Notes under the pieces: model-generated
What the model was told of the DNA's origin: nothing
The model's input: only the letters and a program-made list of their open reading frames with translations
Database searches by the model: none
Shown: one piece after another, positions 1 to 8,194 of the stretch
Layout: every line of letters starts with the position of its first letter
Position numbering within the stretch: the first letter of the stretch is position 1
NCBI RefSeq assembly: GCF_900115095.1
Contig: NZ_FOVH01000001.1
Span: 310,001-374,000, forward strand
Direction of reading: 5' to 3'
DNA from: Actinomadura madurae
GTDB lineage: Bacteria > Actinomycetota > Actinomycetes > Streptosporangiales > Streptosporangiaceae
DNA: 64,000 nucleotides
Program-made: the position numbers and the translations under genes

Positions 1-1
1 C

Positions 2-667
2 GAGACCGTCATCCGCGGCATGGAGGCCGACGACTTCTCGGCGTGCGGCGGCAACTTCTACGCCCGCGGACACATCCGCAGCATCTCGCGGGTCATCGGC
101 ATCGATCCGGAACCGCTCGTCGCCGAGTTCGACGCCGCGCACGGTGGCGCCCCGCAGCCCGTCTCGGCGGTGTCGGCGTTCGAGCCGGAGCAGCCCGTCG
201 CGTTCCGCGAGCGCCGCGCGCCGAACTGGAGCGCCGCGATGGCGCTCGCGCTCGCCCTCGTGGTGATCTACGGCGTGATCCAGGTGGTCGGCAGCGGCGG
301 CGGCGGTGAGCACCGCACCGCGCAGCAGGTCGCCGGGACCCCGGCGGCGCCCAAGCCGTCGCCCACCCCGTCCGCGCGCAACGACGGCCCGGTCGCGCAG
401 GCGCCGCGCACCAAGGTCGAGGTGAGCGTCGAGGCCAAGCGGACGACGTGGCTGAACGTCCGCGGCGACAAGGGCGAGACGCTGTTCAGCGGGATGCTGC
501 GCGAGGGCGACCAGAAGGACTTCAGCGCCAAGAAGAAGGTGCGGATGGTGATCGGCGTCGGGGGCAGCGTCGACCTGACCGTCAACGGCAAGCACCTGGG
601 CTCGCCCGGCGAGGGCGAGGGCGTGCAGCGGCTCACCTTCGACCGCGACGACCCCGAGCCCGCGTAG
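2..667 (+). CDS. RodZ-like helix-turn-helix membrane protein (5' truncated)
   Basis: The reading frame is open from base 2, so the start lies outside the window. The first visible residues match the end of a RodZ/Xre-type helix-turn-helix domain (MEADDFSACGGNFYARGHIR), a stretch typical of actinobacterial RodZ-like proteins. One membrane segment follows at visible residues about 78-95 (ALALALVVIYGVIQVV), then a Pro/Ala-rich linker, then a C-terminal beta-rich DUF4115-like domain (VEVSVEAKRTTWLNVRG). This is the usual cytoplasmic HTH, membrane span, extracytoplasmic domain order. RodZ proteins link the cell-shape machinery to the membrane in rods, but the actinomycete role is not settled. It is followed by rimO after 60 bases on the same strand. 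The family call is confident and the function is inferred. Confidence 0.85.
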   Translation, partial: ETVIRGMEADDFSACGGNFYARGHIRSISRVIGIDPEPLVAEFDAAHGGAPQPVSAVSAFEPEQPVAFRERRAPNWSAAMALALALVVIYGVIQVVGSGGGGEHRTAQQVAGTPAAPKPSPTPSARNDGPVAQAPRTKVEVSVEAKRTTWLNVRGDKGETLFSGMLREGDQKDFSAKKKVRMVIGVGGSVDLTVNGKHLGSPGEGEGVQRLTFDRDDPEPA

Positions 668-727
668 GCCGCCCGGACCTCGGCCCCGCCGACCCGTCCG
701 GACGTGCGCGCCCATTACCTTAGGGGC

Positions 728-2152
728 ATGTCGACTCGCCGCAAGGTCTCGCTCATCACGCTCGGCTGCGCCCGCAACGAGGTCGATTCCGAGGAGCTCG
801 CCGCGCGCATCGAGGACGCGGGCTGGGACGTGGCCGACGGCGCGGACGGCGCCGACGTGGTGGTCGTCAACACCTGCGGGTTCATTGAGGCCGCCAAGAA
901 GGACTCCATCGACACGCTGCTGGCCGCGCACGACTCCGGCGCAAAGGTCGTGGCGGCCGGCTGCATGGCCGAGCGCTACGGCAGGGAGCTGGCCGAGGCG
1001 CTGCCCGAGGCAGACGCGGTGCTCGGCTTCGACGACTACACCGCGATCGGCGAGCGGCTGGACGACGTCATGGCGGGACACGCGCACGCCGCGCACACGC
1101 CGCGCGACCGGCGGACCCTGCTGCCCATCAGCCCGGTCGAGCGGTCCTCCGCCGGCGTCGCGATCCCGGGGCACGGCGGGCCGGCCGACCTGCCGGACGG
1201 GATGGTCCCCGCGTCCGGCCCGCGCGTGCTGCGGCGGCGCCTCGGCGGCGGCCCGGTCGCGCCGCTGAAGCTGGCGTCCGGCTGCGACCGGCGCTGCACG
1301 TTCTGCGCGATCCCGGCGTTCCGCGGCGCGTACGTGTCGCGCCCGCCGGAGGAGGTGCTGGAGGAGGCGCGCTGGCTCGCCGGGCACGGCGCCCGCGAGC
1401 TGGTGCTCGTCAGCGAGAACTCCACGTCGTACGGCAAGGACCTGGGTGACCTGCGCGCGCTGGAGAAGCTGCTGCCCGGCCTCGCCGCGGTGGACGGGAT
1501 CGAGCGCGTGCGGGTCAGCTACCTGCAGCCGGCGGAGACGCGGCCGGGGCTCATCGAGGCGATCTGCGGCACGCCCGGCGTCGCCCGGTACTTCGACATG
1601 TCCTTCCAGCACGCGAGCGGGCCGGTGCTGCGGTCCATGCGCAGGTTCGGGGACCGGGAGCGGTTCCTCGGGCTGCTCGACCAGATCCGCGCGCTGGCGC
1701 CGGAGGCGGGCGTCCGCTCCAACTTCATCGTCGGGTTCCCCGGCGAGACCGAGGACGACTTCGAGGAGCTGGCGGAGTTCCTCACGGCGGCCCGCCTCGA
1801 CGCCGTCGGCGTGTTCGGCTACTCCGACGAGGAGGGCACGGAGGCCGCGAACCTGGACGGTAAGCTCGACCCCGCCGAGGTCGCCGCCCGGGTCGAGGAG
1901 CTGTCCGCGCTGGCCGAGGAGCTGACGGCGCAGCGCGCCGAGGACCGCGTCGGCTCGCCGGTGCGCGTCCTGCTGGAGGACAAGCTGGAGGACGGGGCGG
2001 AGGACGGCGCCTTCGAGGGCCGCGCCGAGCACCAGGCGCCCGAGGTGGACGGGACGGTCCTCGTCCGCGGCGCGGGGCTCGCCCTCGGCGAGATCGTGGC
2101 CGCCCGGGTCACGGGCAGCGACGGCGTGGACCTCATCGCGGACGTCTCATGA
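728..2152 (+). CDS. rimO: Ribosomal protein S12 methylthiotransferase RimO
   Basis: RimO is a radical-SAM enzyme that adds a methylthio group to an aspartate of ribosomal protein S12, using two Fe-S clusters. The N-terminal UPF0004 domain shows its three cluster cysteines at residues 14 ([14 protein letters not shown]), 50 (VVNTCGF) and 79 (AAGCMAER). The radical-SAM CxxxCxxC motif is at 186, 190 and 193 ([10 protein letters not shown]). A TRAM-like domain ends the protein. Length is 474 aa, slightly long for the family, with an extra Pro/Gly-rich stretch around residues 135-170. I chose the ATG at 728 because homology begins there. An in-frame ATG at 704 would add eight residues unlike the family. 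There is no well-spaced Shine-Dalgarno before 728, so translation may be nearly leaderless. The stop overlaps the pgsA start (ATGA). Confidence 0.96.
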   Translation: MSTRRKVSLITLGCARNEVDSEELAARIEDAGWDVADGADGADVVVVNTCGFIEAAKKDSIDTLLAAHDSGAKVVAAGCMAERYGRELAEALPEADAVLGFDDYTAIGERLDDVMAGHAHAAHTPRDRRTLLPISPVERSSAGVAIPGHGGPADLPDGMVPASGPRVLRRRLGGGPVAPLKLASGCDRRCTFCAIPAFRGAYVSRPPEEVLEEARWLAGHGARELVLVSENSTSYGKDLGDLRALEKLLPGLAAVDGIERVRVSYLQPAETRPGLIEAICGTPGVARYFDMSFQHASGPVLRSMRRFGDRERFLGLLDQIRALAPEAGVRSNFIVGFPGETEDDFEELAEFLTAARLDAVGVFGYSDEEGTEAANLDGKLDPAEVAARVEELSALAEELTAQRAEDRVGSPVRVLLEDKLEDGAEDGAFEGRAEHQAPEVDGTVLVRGAGLALGEIVAARVTGSDGVDLIADVS

Positions 2153-2742
2153 TCGCCGGCACCCCGGATCCGGTCGCGGGTTCCCCGGAACCGCCGCAGG
2201 CGGGCGTGTGGAACATCGCCAACGCGCTGACGCTCGCCCGGATCGCGCTGGTGCCGGTGTTCGTGTGGCTGTTCTTCCTGGACGGCACCGGCTGGCGGCT
2301 CGCCGCGTTCGCGGTGTTCGCCGTCGCCTCGATCACCGACAAGATCGACGGCGACATCGCGCGGGCCCGCGGCCTGGTCACCGACTTCGGCAAGATCGCC
2401 GACCCGATCGCGGACAAGGCGCTCACCGGCGCGGCGCTGGTCAGCCTGTCGGTGATGGGGGAGCTGTGGTGGTGGGTGACCGCCGCCATCATGGTCCGGG
2501 AGATCGGCATCACGGTGATGCGGTTCGCCGTCATCCGGCGCGGGGTGATCCCGGCCAGCAAGGGCGGCAAGCTGAAGACGATGCTGCAGGTCGTCGCGAT
2601 CGGCTTCTACATCCTGCCGGGCCCGCTGGACTACCTGCGCTGGGTCACGATGGGCGCCGCCCTCGTCGTCACCGTGGCGACGGGCATCGACTACGTCGTC
2701 CAGGCCTGGCGCCTGCGCCGCACAGGTTCTGAGACCTCCTGA
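2149..2742 (+). CDS. pgsA: CDP-diacylglycerol-glycerol-3-phosphate 3-phosphatidyltransferase
   Basis: This integral membrane enzyme makes phosphatidylglycerophosphate from CDP-diacylglycerol and glycerol 3-phosphate, the committed step to phosphatidylglycerol and cardiolipin. The CDP-alcohol phosphatidyltransferase signature D-x2-D-G-x2-A-R-x8-G-x3-D-x3-D is complete near residues 64-87 ([12 protein letters not shown], then [11 protein letters not shown]). Several hydrophobic segments surround it. Length is 197 aa, normal for PgsA. The start ATG lies inside the rimO stop (4-bp ATGA overlap), so the two are probably translationally coupled. The related PgsA/PIS1/ClsC families share the signature. 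The rimO-pgsA-cinA context points to PgsA. Confidence 0.93.
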   Translation: MIAGTPDPVAGSPEPPQAGVWNIANALTLARIALVPVFVWLFFLDGTGWRLAAFAVFAVASITDKIDGDIARARGLVTDFGKIADPIADKALTGAALVSLSVMGELWWWVTAAIMVREIGITVMRFAVIRRGVIPASKGGKLKTMLQVVAIGFYILPGPLDYLRWVTMGAALVVTVATGIDYVVQAWRLRRTGSETS

Positions 2743-2760
2743 GAGGGCGCCGAGAGGCGC

Positions 2761-3183
2761 TCAGAGCCCGAGCAGCGCCGGTGCGTCGGCCAGCGCGCGC
2801 CAGTGGGACCCGGGATCGGGGACGAGCCGCCGCCTCTCCAGGTCGAGCAGTCCGCCGAGGCTGCTGATCTCGGCGGCCAGGGACCCGTCCGCCTTCCGCA
2901 GTTCCTGCCGCATGCGGAACGTCTTGCCCTCGCCCCAGTGGAACGTGCACGTGATGTCGACCTCGTCGCCCGCGCGCAGTTCCCGGTGGTAGCGGATGGT
3001 GTTCTCCAGGGTGACGGGCCCGACACCGGTCGCGATCAGCTCGTCCACGGAGATGCCGGCCGCGCGCAGGCACTCCCAGCGGGCGTGGTCGCCGTACTGG
3101 TGGTAGACGGCGCTGTTGAGGTGTCCCTGGGTGTCCAGTTCGTAGGCGCGCACGGTGACCCGCACCGTGAAGGAAGGCGTCAC
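2761..3183 (-). CDS. Hotdog-fold acyl-CoA thioesterase
   Basis: A 140-aa protein of the 4-hydroxybenzoyl-CoA thioesterase/YbgC hotdog family. The characteristic N-terminal stretch (RAYELDTQGHLNSAVYHQYG) carries the D-x-x-G-H-x-N-x-x-Y pattern of the catalytic helix and substrate loop, and the rest fits a single hotdog domain. Such enzymes hydrolyse acyl-CoA or acyl-ACP thioesters. The substrate cannot be read from the sequence. It starts at a GTG that overlaps the stop of the upstream small gene (GTGA), so the two form one transcription unit on the minus strand. Its 3' end lies 18 bp from the pgsA stop in a convergent arrangement. Confidence 0.85.
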   Translation of the reverse strand: MTPSFTVRVTVRAYELDTQGHLNSAVYHQYGDHARWECLRAAGISVDELIATGVGPVTLENTIRYHRELRAGDEVDITCTFHWGEGKTFRMRQELRKADGSLAAEISSLGGLLDLERRRLVPDPGSHWRALADAPALLGL

Positions 3184-3509
3184 GGGTTCTCCTCCTCCTC
3201 CTCCTCATATCCGGCGAGCCATTCGCGGGACTTGGCCGTGAGGTAGCGCAGGCCGTCGCCGCCTATCTCGACCCAGTCGCCGCGCGTCCAGCCGCCGGTC
3301 GTCTGCGGCGCGAAGCCGTGCCGCTTGAACAGCGCGGACGCCTCGTCCTTGCGGAGGCCGCCGGGCCCCCACTCGCGCATGACGCGGGCCATGCGCTCCA
3401 GCTCCCCGGGCTCGTCGGGGCCGTCCAGGGCGCCGGCGATCTCCTCCAGGCCGCGTGCGATGAGCCGCAGGCCCGCCTGCAGCCGGGCGCGGTCGATCGG
3501 TTCGTCCAC
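3180..3509 (-). CDS. Hypothetical protein, 109 aa
   Basis: I do not recognise a named family. The protein has a helical acidic N-terminus, a middle resembling a winged-helix or DNA-binding-like fold (RKDEASALFKRHGFAPQTTG), an aromatic/charged segment (WTRGDWVEIGGDGLRYLT) and an acidic tail with a run of glutamates. It is coupled to the downstream thioesterase by a GTGA overlap and sits 21 bp downstream of the MOSC gene on the same strand. That suggests a three-gene minus-strand unit. Codon use has strong G/C third positions, as in its neighbours, which supports a real gene. Function unknown. Confidence 0.7.
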   Translation of the reverse strand: MDEPIDRARLQAGLRLIARGLEEIAGALDGPDEPGELERMARVMREWGPGGLRKDEASALFKRHGFAPQTTGGWTRGDWVEIGGDGLRYLTAKSREWLAGYEEEEEENP

Positions 3510-3530
3510 CTGCCCATCGTAGATCGATCG

Positions 3531-4334
3531 CTAGCGATCGCCAAGCGATGAGGAGGCGGTCAGCTCCTCGCCCACGTGCAGGGCGCCGAGCGCGCGGGGG
3601 ATGCCGAGCCGGCCGAACACGACCTGCCGGGCGCCGTCGAAGCGCTCGGTGCGGTAGCCGGCCAGGGCGCGCAGCGGCTCCGGAGACCGGCGGGCCGTCT
3701 CCTGGTCGGTGTTGATGATGACGCAGCGCCCGCAGGGCCGGACGAGCTCGATCTCCGCCTCGTCGCCGCGCAGCCCGGTGACGGCGTCCTCGCCGTACGG
3801 GCCGAGGCCGCGCAGGACGATGTTGGGCCGGAAGCGGGCCATCGGGAGCCGGCCGCCCATCCGCCGGTTCAGGTCGTCCAGCGACTCGGCCGACAGCACC
3901 GAGACCGGGTAGCCGTCGGCGTAGGCCAGGGTCCCGCCGCCGAGCGCGGTGGGACGCGTCCCGGTGAAGCGGACGAGGCGGCAGGGGAGTCCGAGGGCGC
4001 CGGAGAACCATGCGGCGGCCTCGTCGCCCTGGTCGATGCCCTGGCACGGGCGGTGGTGCACGGTCACGTCGACGGCGGGCCCGCCGGACACCTCGCACAC
4101 CAGCGGCGCGGGCGCGAGCGGTGTCCGGACGGTGAGCTTCACACCGTCGAACTCCGGGCGGACCAGGGCGAGCTCGGGGGCCTCCCGCTGCGACAGGTGG
4201 CGCCCGTCCGGGCGGACGAGCATGAACTCCCGGTCGTGGCGCAGCCCGTTCGGGGTCAGGGCGGCCGCGGTGAGCGCGACGGCCCCGGCACTCTTGATCG
4301 GGAAGACGTTCAGCCCGGCGACGACGGCTCTCAT
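3531..4334 (-). CDS. MOSC domain-containing protein
   Basis: A 267-aa protein with an N-terminal MOSC beta-barrel domain (residues about 1-115, starting MRAVVAGLNVFPIKSAGAV) and a C-terminal MOSC domain (about 120-255). The conserved cysteine region is present (ELVRPCGRCVIINTDQET), where one cysteine is the expected molybdenum ligand. The architecture matches YcbX/mARC-type molybdenum enzymes that reduce N-hydroxylated compounds, but the C-terminal ferredoxin domain of YcbX is absent. It would therefore need an external electron donor. It begins at ATG 4334 and is divergent from the DUF1990 gene, with an 88-bp shared upstream region. Confidence 0.88.
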   Translation of the reverse strand: MRAVVAGLNVFPIKSAGAVALTAAALTPNGLRHDREFMLVRPDGRHLSQREAPELALVRPEFDGVKLTVRTPLAPAPLVCEVSGGPAVDVTVHHRPCQGIDQGDEAAAWFSGALGLPCRLVRFTGTRPTALGGGTLAYADGYPVSVLSAESLDDLNRRMGGRLPMARFRPNIVLRGLGPYGEDAVTGLRGDEAEIELVRPCGRCVIINTDQETARRSPEPLRALAGYRTERFDGARQVVFGRLGIPRALGALHVGEELTASSSLGDR

Positions 4335-4422
4335 GCGACGGACGTTACGGACCGATCCTCCGGGCGGCCAGAGAAACGGGCGATACTTGACACCGATTCG
4401 TCAGCTTGGAGGACGGGCGGGG

Positions 4423-4935
4423 ATGGCGGGACAGGACTTCACGTATGCCGAGGTAGGGGCGACGCGCGACGCGGAGCGCCCGGCCGGGTACCGGCATCTG
4501 CGGCACCGGATGCTCGTCGGCCGGGGTCCGGCGGCGTTCCGGAACGCGGCGGACGCGGTCATGGAGTTCTGGATGCACCGCGCGCTCCCCGCCCGGGTGG
4601 AGGCGTCGGCTCCGCGCGCCGCCCCCGGCGTGAGCGTTGTGGTGGGCCTGGGCGCCGGGCCGCTCCGGTTGCGGGCGCCCTGCCGGATCGTGTGGACGCG
4701 CGAGGAGGAGCGCTACGTCGGATGGGCGTACGGGACGCTTCCGGGCCACCCGCAGTCGGGCGAGGAGTCGTTCGTCGTGCACCTGGACGAGGAGGGCGAC
4801 GTGTGGCTGACGGTCACCGCGTTCAGCCGTCCGGCGACGGCGCCGGCGCGGCTGGCGGGCCCGTTCGGGCGGGCGTTCCAGCGGGCCTACGCCCGCCGGT
4901 GCGGCGCGGTGCTGCGCGGGCTGTCGCGCTCTTGA
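4423..4935 (+). CDS. DUF1990 (UPF0548) family protein
   Basis: A 170-aa protein matching DUF1990. The family opening (FTYAEVGATRDAERPAGY) is followed by the conserved R-H-R-M...G-x-G-x-x-x-F segment and the A-V-M-E-F-W-M-H-R helix, and later by a YGTLPGHPQSGEESF stretch. The molecular role of the family is unknown. Members are small cytoplasmic proteins common in actinobacteria and plants. The start at ATG 4423 is fixed by a GGAGG at 4408-4412 and by where family similarity begins. An upstream in-frame extension is antisense to the MOSC gene and was discarded. A GC hairpin at 4946-4988 follows as the probable terminator. Confidence 0.85.
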   Translation: MAGQDFTYAEVGATRDAERPAGYRHLRHRMLVGRGPAAFRNAADAVMEFWMHRALPARVEASAPRAAPGVSVVVGLGAGPLRLRAPCRIVWTREEERYVGWAYGTLPGHPQSGEESFVVHLDEEGDVWLTVTAFSRPATAPARLAGPFGRAFQRAYARRCGAVLRGLSRS

Positions 4936-4945
4936 GCACGCGAGC

Positions 4946-4988
4946 GGGCCGCGGGAACACGCCCACCCCGGTCGTGATCCCGCGGCCC
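4946..4988 (+). terminator. GC-rich hairpin after the DUF1990 gene
   Basis: A perfect 10-bp inverted repeat (GGGCCGCGGG / CCCGCGGCCC) with a 23-nt loop begins 11 bp after the stop codon. It has no U-tract, which is common for actinobacterial terminators. Confidence 0.5.
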
Positions 4989-5052
4989 CGTATTCGCGGG
5001 TGCTGCGGTAACGATTATCCCCTCCGCCCGGCCGCGAGGACGCACCCGCGGA

Positions 5053-5068
5053 GTGAGTTTTGACTCAC
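5053..5068. promoter_or_regulatory. Perfect palindrome upstream of cinA
   Basis: GTGAGT-TTTG-ACTCAC is an exact 6-bp inverted repeat with a 4-nt centre, 100 bp before the cinA start. It contains a TTGACT that could act as a -35 element, so a repressor bound here would block transcription. A -10-like TAGATT lies downstream at 5123-5128, too far to pair with it. The regulator is unknown. Confidence 0.35.
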
Positions 5069-5168
5069 ACCGTTACCGGACCATCAGCCTCATGTCGGGC
5101 TTCCAGCGCGAATCCGCACCGGTAGATTCGAGGCCCTGCGGCGTGCGGACGGCGGACAGGGGGACGCG

Positions 5169-6464
5169 ATGCGGGTCGAACTGCTCACCGTCGGGGACGA
5201 GCTGCTCCTCGGCGACACGGTCAACGGCAACGCGGCCTGGCTCGGCCGCCGGCTCACCGACCACGGCGCCGACGTCACCCGCAGCGTCGTCGTCGGCGAC
5301 GAGACGGACGTCATCGTCGCGGCCGTCACCTCCGCCCTGGAGCGCGCCGACGCGGTCATCACCACGGGCGGTCTCGGCCCCACCTACGACGACGTGACCC
5401 GGGACGCGCTGGCCAAGGCCGCCGGTGTCGCGCTCGTCCGGGACGCGGCCCTGGAGCGGCGGCTGCGCGAGCGGGTCGCCAGGGCCGGCCGCGAGCTGCA
5501 GCCGATGGCGCTGCGCATGGCGGACGTCCCCGAGGGCGCCCGGGTGCTGGCCAACTCCGCCGGCTCGGCGCCGGGCCTGCGGGTCGAGCTGCCCGGCGGG
5601 ACCGTGTACGCGCTGCCCGGCGTCCCGTTCGAGATGCGCACCATCATGGACGAGGTCGTGCTGCCGGAGCTGGCGGAGATCGCCGGGCTGCCCGCGGTGG
5701 CGCGCCGCACCCTGCGCACCGCCCGGCTGTGGGAGTCGGTGGTCGCGACCCGGCTCGCCGAGGTCGAGGCGATGGACGGGGTGAAGCTCGCCTACCTGCC
5801 CGACCCCGCCGAGGTGAAGGTCCGCATCACCGTGGCGGGGGCGGACGCCGCGGGGCGCCTGGCGGGCGTGGAGGCGCGCGTCCGGGAGCTGCTCGGCCCG
5901 GCCGTGTACGGGGTCGAGGACGAGTCGCTCGCGCTGGTCGTGCACCGGCTGCTCGCCGGGCGGGGCGAGACCGTGGCGGCGGCGGAGTCGCTGACCGGCG
6001 GGCTCATCGGCGCGGAGCTGACCCGCACGCCGGGGTCGTCGGCCACCTACGGCGGGGGCGTCGTCGCCTACGCCACCGATGTGAAGCGGCGGCTGCTGGG
6101 CGTTCCCGGCGAGCTGCTCGCCGCGCACGGGGCCGTCCACCCGGACGTGGCCGCCGCGATGGCCGCGGGCGTCCGGGACGCCCTCGGGACGACGTACGGG
6201 CTCGCGGTCACCGGTGTCGCCGGCCCCGACCCGCAGGACGGGCATCCGGTGGGAACGGTCTACATCGGACTGGCCGGTCCGCAAGAATCGCGCACGGTCG
6301 TCGGGCCGCGGCTGCCCGTGCCCGGGAACGGACCGGAGACCCGCGGGGTCGTGCGCCGGATGACGGTCGTACACGCTCTTGAACTGCTGAGACGTCGCCT
6401 GCTGGGGCTTGACGCGGAGGACGGGAACGGCGAAGGTCGGGTGGATCGGGAAGATCCGGGCTGA
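5169..6464 (+). CDS. cinA: CinA family protein (MoCF domain plus NMN amidohydrolase domain)
   Basis: CinA proteins join an N-terminal molybdopterin-binding-like (COG1058) domain, which in characterised members hydrolyses ADP-ribose-type substrates, to a C-terminal PncC nicotinamide-nucleotide amidohydrolase domain. They recycle the pyridine nucleotide formed by NAD-dependent DNA ligase. Both are present: the N-terminal motif VGDELLLGD with GGLGPTYDD at about residues 67-75, and the C-terminal AAESLTGGLIG at about 270-280 with AVTGVAGPDP further on. Length is 431 aa, normal for the full-length two-domain form, with a short charged tail. The start ATG 5169 is where family similarity begins. clgR follows 111 bp downstream, the usual actinobacterial cinA-clgR neighbourhood. 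Confidence 0.94.
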   Translation: MRVELLTVGDELLLGDTVNGNAAWLGRRLTDHGADVTRSVVVGDETDVIVAAVTSALERADAVITTGGLGPTYDDVTRDALAKAAGVALVRDAALERRLRERVARAGRELQPMALRMADVPEGARVLANSAGSAPGLRVELPGGTVYALPGVPFEMRTIMDEVVLPELAEIAGLPAVARRTLRTARLWESVVATRLAEVEAMDGVKLAYLPDPAEVKVRITVAGADAAGRLAGVEARVRELLGPAVYGVEDESLALVVHRLLAGRGETVAAAESLTGGLIGAELTRTPGSSATYGGGVVAYATDVKRRLLGVPGELLAAHGAVHPDVAAAMAAGVRDALGTTYGLAVTGVAGPDPQDGHPVGTVYIGLAGPQESRTVVGPRLPVPGNGPETRGVVRRMTVVHALELLRRRLLGLDAEDGNGEGRVDREDPG

Positions 6465-6471
6465 TTACAGC

Positions 6472-6489
6472 GTTACGTTCCGAGCGAAC
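6472..6489 (-). promoter_or_regulatory. Candidate ClgR box upstream of clgR
   Basis: On the minus strand the site reads GTTCGC-TCGGA-ACG, one base from the GTTCGC-N5-GCG operator reported for ClgR in actinobacteria. It lies about 87 bp before the clgR start, a position that fits autoregulation. This is inference from a motif remembered from the literature. Confidence 0.4.
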
Positions 6490-6575
6490 ACGAAATCAAC
6501 GGTCTGCCATGGCCACCGTCAAGCCGGGTACGGTGGAACCGGCAGATGGTCCGAACTGAGGGAGGGAGCGAGACG

Positions 6576-6929
6576 ATGGTCCTGCTTCGCCAGCTGCTCG
6601 GTGACGTACTGCGGCAGCTGCGGCTGCGCCAGGGACGCACCCTCCGTGAGGTGTCCGCGGCCGCGCGGGTGTCGCTCGGCTACCTGTCCGAGGTGGAACG
6701 GGGGCAGAAAGAGGCTTCTTCGGAGCTGCTGTCCTCGATCTGCAAGGCCCTGGGCGTCCCGCTGTCGCACGTGCTGAGGGACGTCGCGGATCAGCTCGCC
6801 TTGGCCGAGCTGCAGCACGAGCCCGTCATGGCGGGCGCGCCGGAGCACGAGCGGATCCCCGCCGAGCGGATCCCCGAGACCCCCGAGGAGATCACCGGCG
6901 AGTTCCGCGGCGACATGGTCGCGGCCTGA
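6576..6929 (+). CDS. clgR: ClgR-type transcriptional activator (Xre HTH)
   Basis: A 117-aa protein with one Xre-type helix-turn-helix at residues about 10-65 ([20 protein letters not shown]) and a short acidic C-terminal region ending EFRGDMVAA. ClgR in Streptomyces, Corynebacterium and Mycobacterium activates clp protease and lon genes and is itself a Clp substrate. The Ala-Ala C-terminus fits recognition by ClpXP. The ATG at 6576 is chosen because a GGAGG lies 10 bp upstream and family similarity begins at [13 protein letters not shown]. An upstream ATG at 6546 lacks a ribosome site. Location directly after cinA is typical. Confidence 0.88.
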   Translation: MVLLRQLLGDVLRQLRLRQGRTLREVSAAARVSLGYLSEVERGQKEASSELLSSICKALGVPLSHVLRDVADQLALAELQHEPVMAGAPEHERIPAERIPETPEEITGEFRGDMVAA

Positions 6930-6934
6930 TCCCC

Positions 6935-7000
6935 GGCCCGTTTCCGGGCCCGTTCTCATGCGCCGACCGGGGCCGCGGGTGTGCGCGGCCTCACGCATGA
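6935..7000 (+). terminator. Compound stem-loops after clgR
   Basis: Two structures follow the clgR stop. The first is GGCCCG-TTTC-CGGGCC (6935-6950). The second is a larger stem with outer arms TCATGCG/CGCATGA (6956-6962, 6994-7000) and inner arms GGCCGCG/CGCGGCC (6971-6977, 6984-6990). They probably end transcription of clgR before the Dps gene. Confidence 0.5.
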
Positions 7001-7067
7001 ATGCGACATTTCCGGGGATCGTTCCGTGTTGTGAGGGATAACCGTAACGATGCGGAAGGAGCCCGAC

Positions 7068-7535
7068 ATGGCGGCGATCAAGAGCCCGCTCGGCGAGGCC
7101 GACCAGAGGGTCGCGGGGGACGCCCTGCAGGGCGCTCTCATCGACCTCATCGATCTGGCCCTGGTGGCCAAGCAGGCGCACTGGAACCTGACGGGGCGTA
7201 ACTTCAAGGTCGTCCACGAGCACCTGGACGAGATCGTCACTCTCGCCCGTGCCGGCCAGGACGACGTCGCCGAGCGCGCCGTGACGATCGGCGTGAACCC
7301 CGACGGCCGTGCCCGCACGGTCGCCGACAAGAGCAAGGTCCCGCAGCCGGAGGCCGGATACCTGGACGACGACAAGGTCGTCGCCGCGATCACCGACACC
7401 CTGGCGCAGATCATCGGCCGGTTCCGCGAGCGGATCGCGGCGACCGACGAGCCGGACCAGGTGACCCAGGATCTGCTCATCGGCATCACCGCCGGACTTG
7501 AAAAGCAGCACTGGATGTTCCAGGCGCAGACCTGA
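7068..7535 (+). CDS. dps: Dps-like ferritin (DNA-protecting protein during starvation)
   Basis: A 155-aa ferritin-like protein of the Dps family. Dps dodecamers oxidise and store iron with peroxide and often bind DNA. The ferroxidase helix signature is clear: KQAHWNLTGRNFKVVHEHLD, with His and Asp/Glu ligands at the expected spacing, followed by the long helices of the four-helix bundle (about residues 100-155). The ATG at 7068 is preferred over the ATG at 7050 because GGAAGGAG sits at 7054-7061 with 6-nt spacing. It is monocistronic: hairpins precede it and a very strong terminator follows. Confidence 0.9.
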   Translation: MAAIKSPLGEADQRVAGDALQGALIDLIDLALVAKQAHWNLTGRNFKVVHEHLDEIVTLARAGQDDVAERAVTIGVNPDGRARTVADKSKVPQPEAGYLDDDKVVAAITDTLAQIIGRFRERIAATDEPDQVTQDLLIGITAGLEKQHWMFQAQT

Positions 7536-7600
7536 TACGCGTTCCGGCCCGCCCATGGCGCCGCGATTCAGGCGCACCGGACGGACGAGACACCATAGAC

Positions 7601-7639
7601 GGCCCCGGCCCCGCACCGCTTCGGTGCGGGGCCGGGGCC
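7601..7639 (+). terminator. Strong terminator after dps
   Basis: A perfect 18-bp inverted repeat (arms 7601-7618 and 7622-7639) with a CTT loop, one of the strongest hairpins in the window, begins 65 bp after the dps stop and is followed by TTCC. Confidence 0.85.
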
Positions 7640-7687
7640 TTCCGGCGTTCCGGTGCCGCCGGGCCCGGAATGTGGAGATTATGAGGG

Positions 7688-8194
7688 ATGCGCCTTCTCA
7701 GCAGAGCCGTCACACTCGGCGCCGCGGCGCTCGCCCTCGCCGCCTGCGGGGCCGGGGGCGAGGGAGCGGGCCGGCCCTGCACGGCGATCGGGTCCATGCC
7801 GGGCCTGCGGCTGGCCGTGCCCGCGCCCGACGCGGCCCGGATCGACACCGCGTCCCTGCGGGTCTGCTGGAACGGGGAGTGCCGGGAGCCCCGCATCGAG
7901 CTGCACCCCACGTCGACGACGGTCTCGACCGGCTGCGACGGCGACGAGCCCGACGCCGTCTGCGGGGCGTCCGCGTCCCCCGACGGCGGCAAGGCAGGCT
8001 TCGCGCAGGTCGAGGGACTCCCGAAAGAGCCCGTCCGGGTCACGGTCAGGCTGCGCGACGCGGACGGCCGGACGGTGCTCGACCAGAGCCTCGACGTGAC
8101 CCCGAAGGCCACGTTCCCCAACGGGCCGGGCTGCGGGGAGGGCCGTCCGCAGGCCGTGCTGACGGTCGCGAACGGGCGGGTCGGCGTGCGCTGA
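7688..8194 (+). CDS. Secreted lipoprotein of unknown function
   Basis: A 168-aa protein that begins with a lipoprotein signal: a basic start, a hydrophobic stretch (LGAAALALAAC) and a lipobox cysteine at about residue 20. The mature part contains several more cysteines, likely disulfide-bonded outside the membrane, and a beta-rich region (VRVTVRLRDADGRTVLDQSL). I do not recognise a family. The start ATG 7688 has a weak GGAGA at 7674-7678. The stop codon is immediately followed by the stop of the convergent LysR gene, with no intergenic base. Confidence 0.75.
   Translation: MRLLSRAVTLGAAALALAACGAGGEGAGRPCTAIGSMPGLRLAVPAPDAARIDTASLRVCWNGECREPRIELHPTSTTVSTGCDGDEPDAVCGASASPDGGKAGFAQVEGLPKEPVRVTVRLRDADGRTVLDQSLDVTPKATFPNGPGCGEGRPQAVLTVANGRVGVR

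Noticed and set aside
2669..3208. Minus-strand ORF overlapping the thioesterase
   Set aside because: Arg/Gly-rich shadow in another frame. The thioesterase frame carries the hotdog motif.
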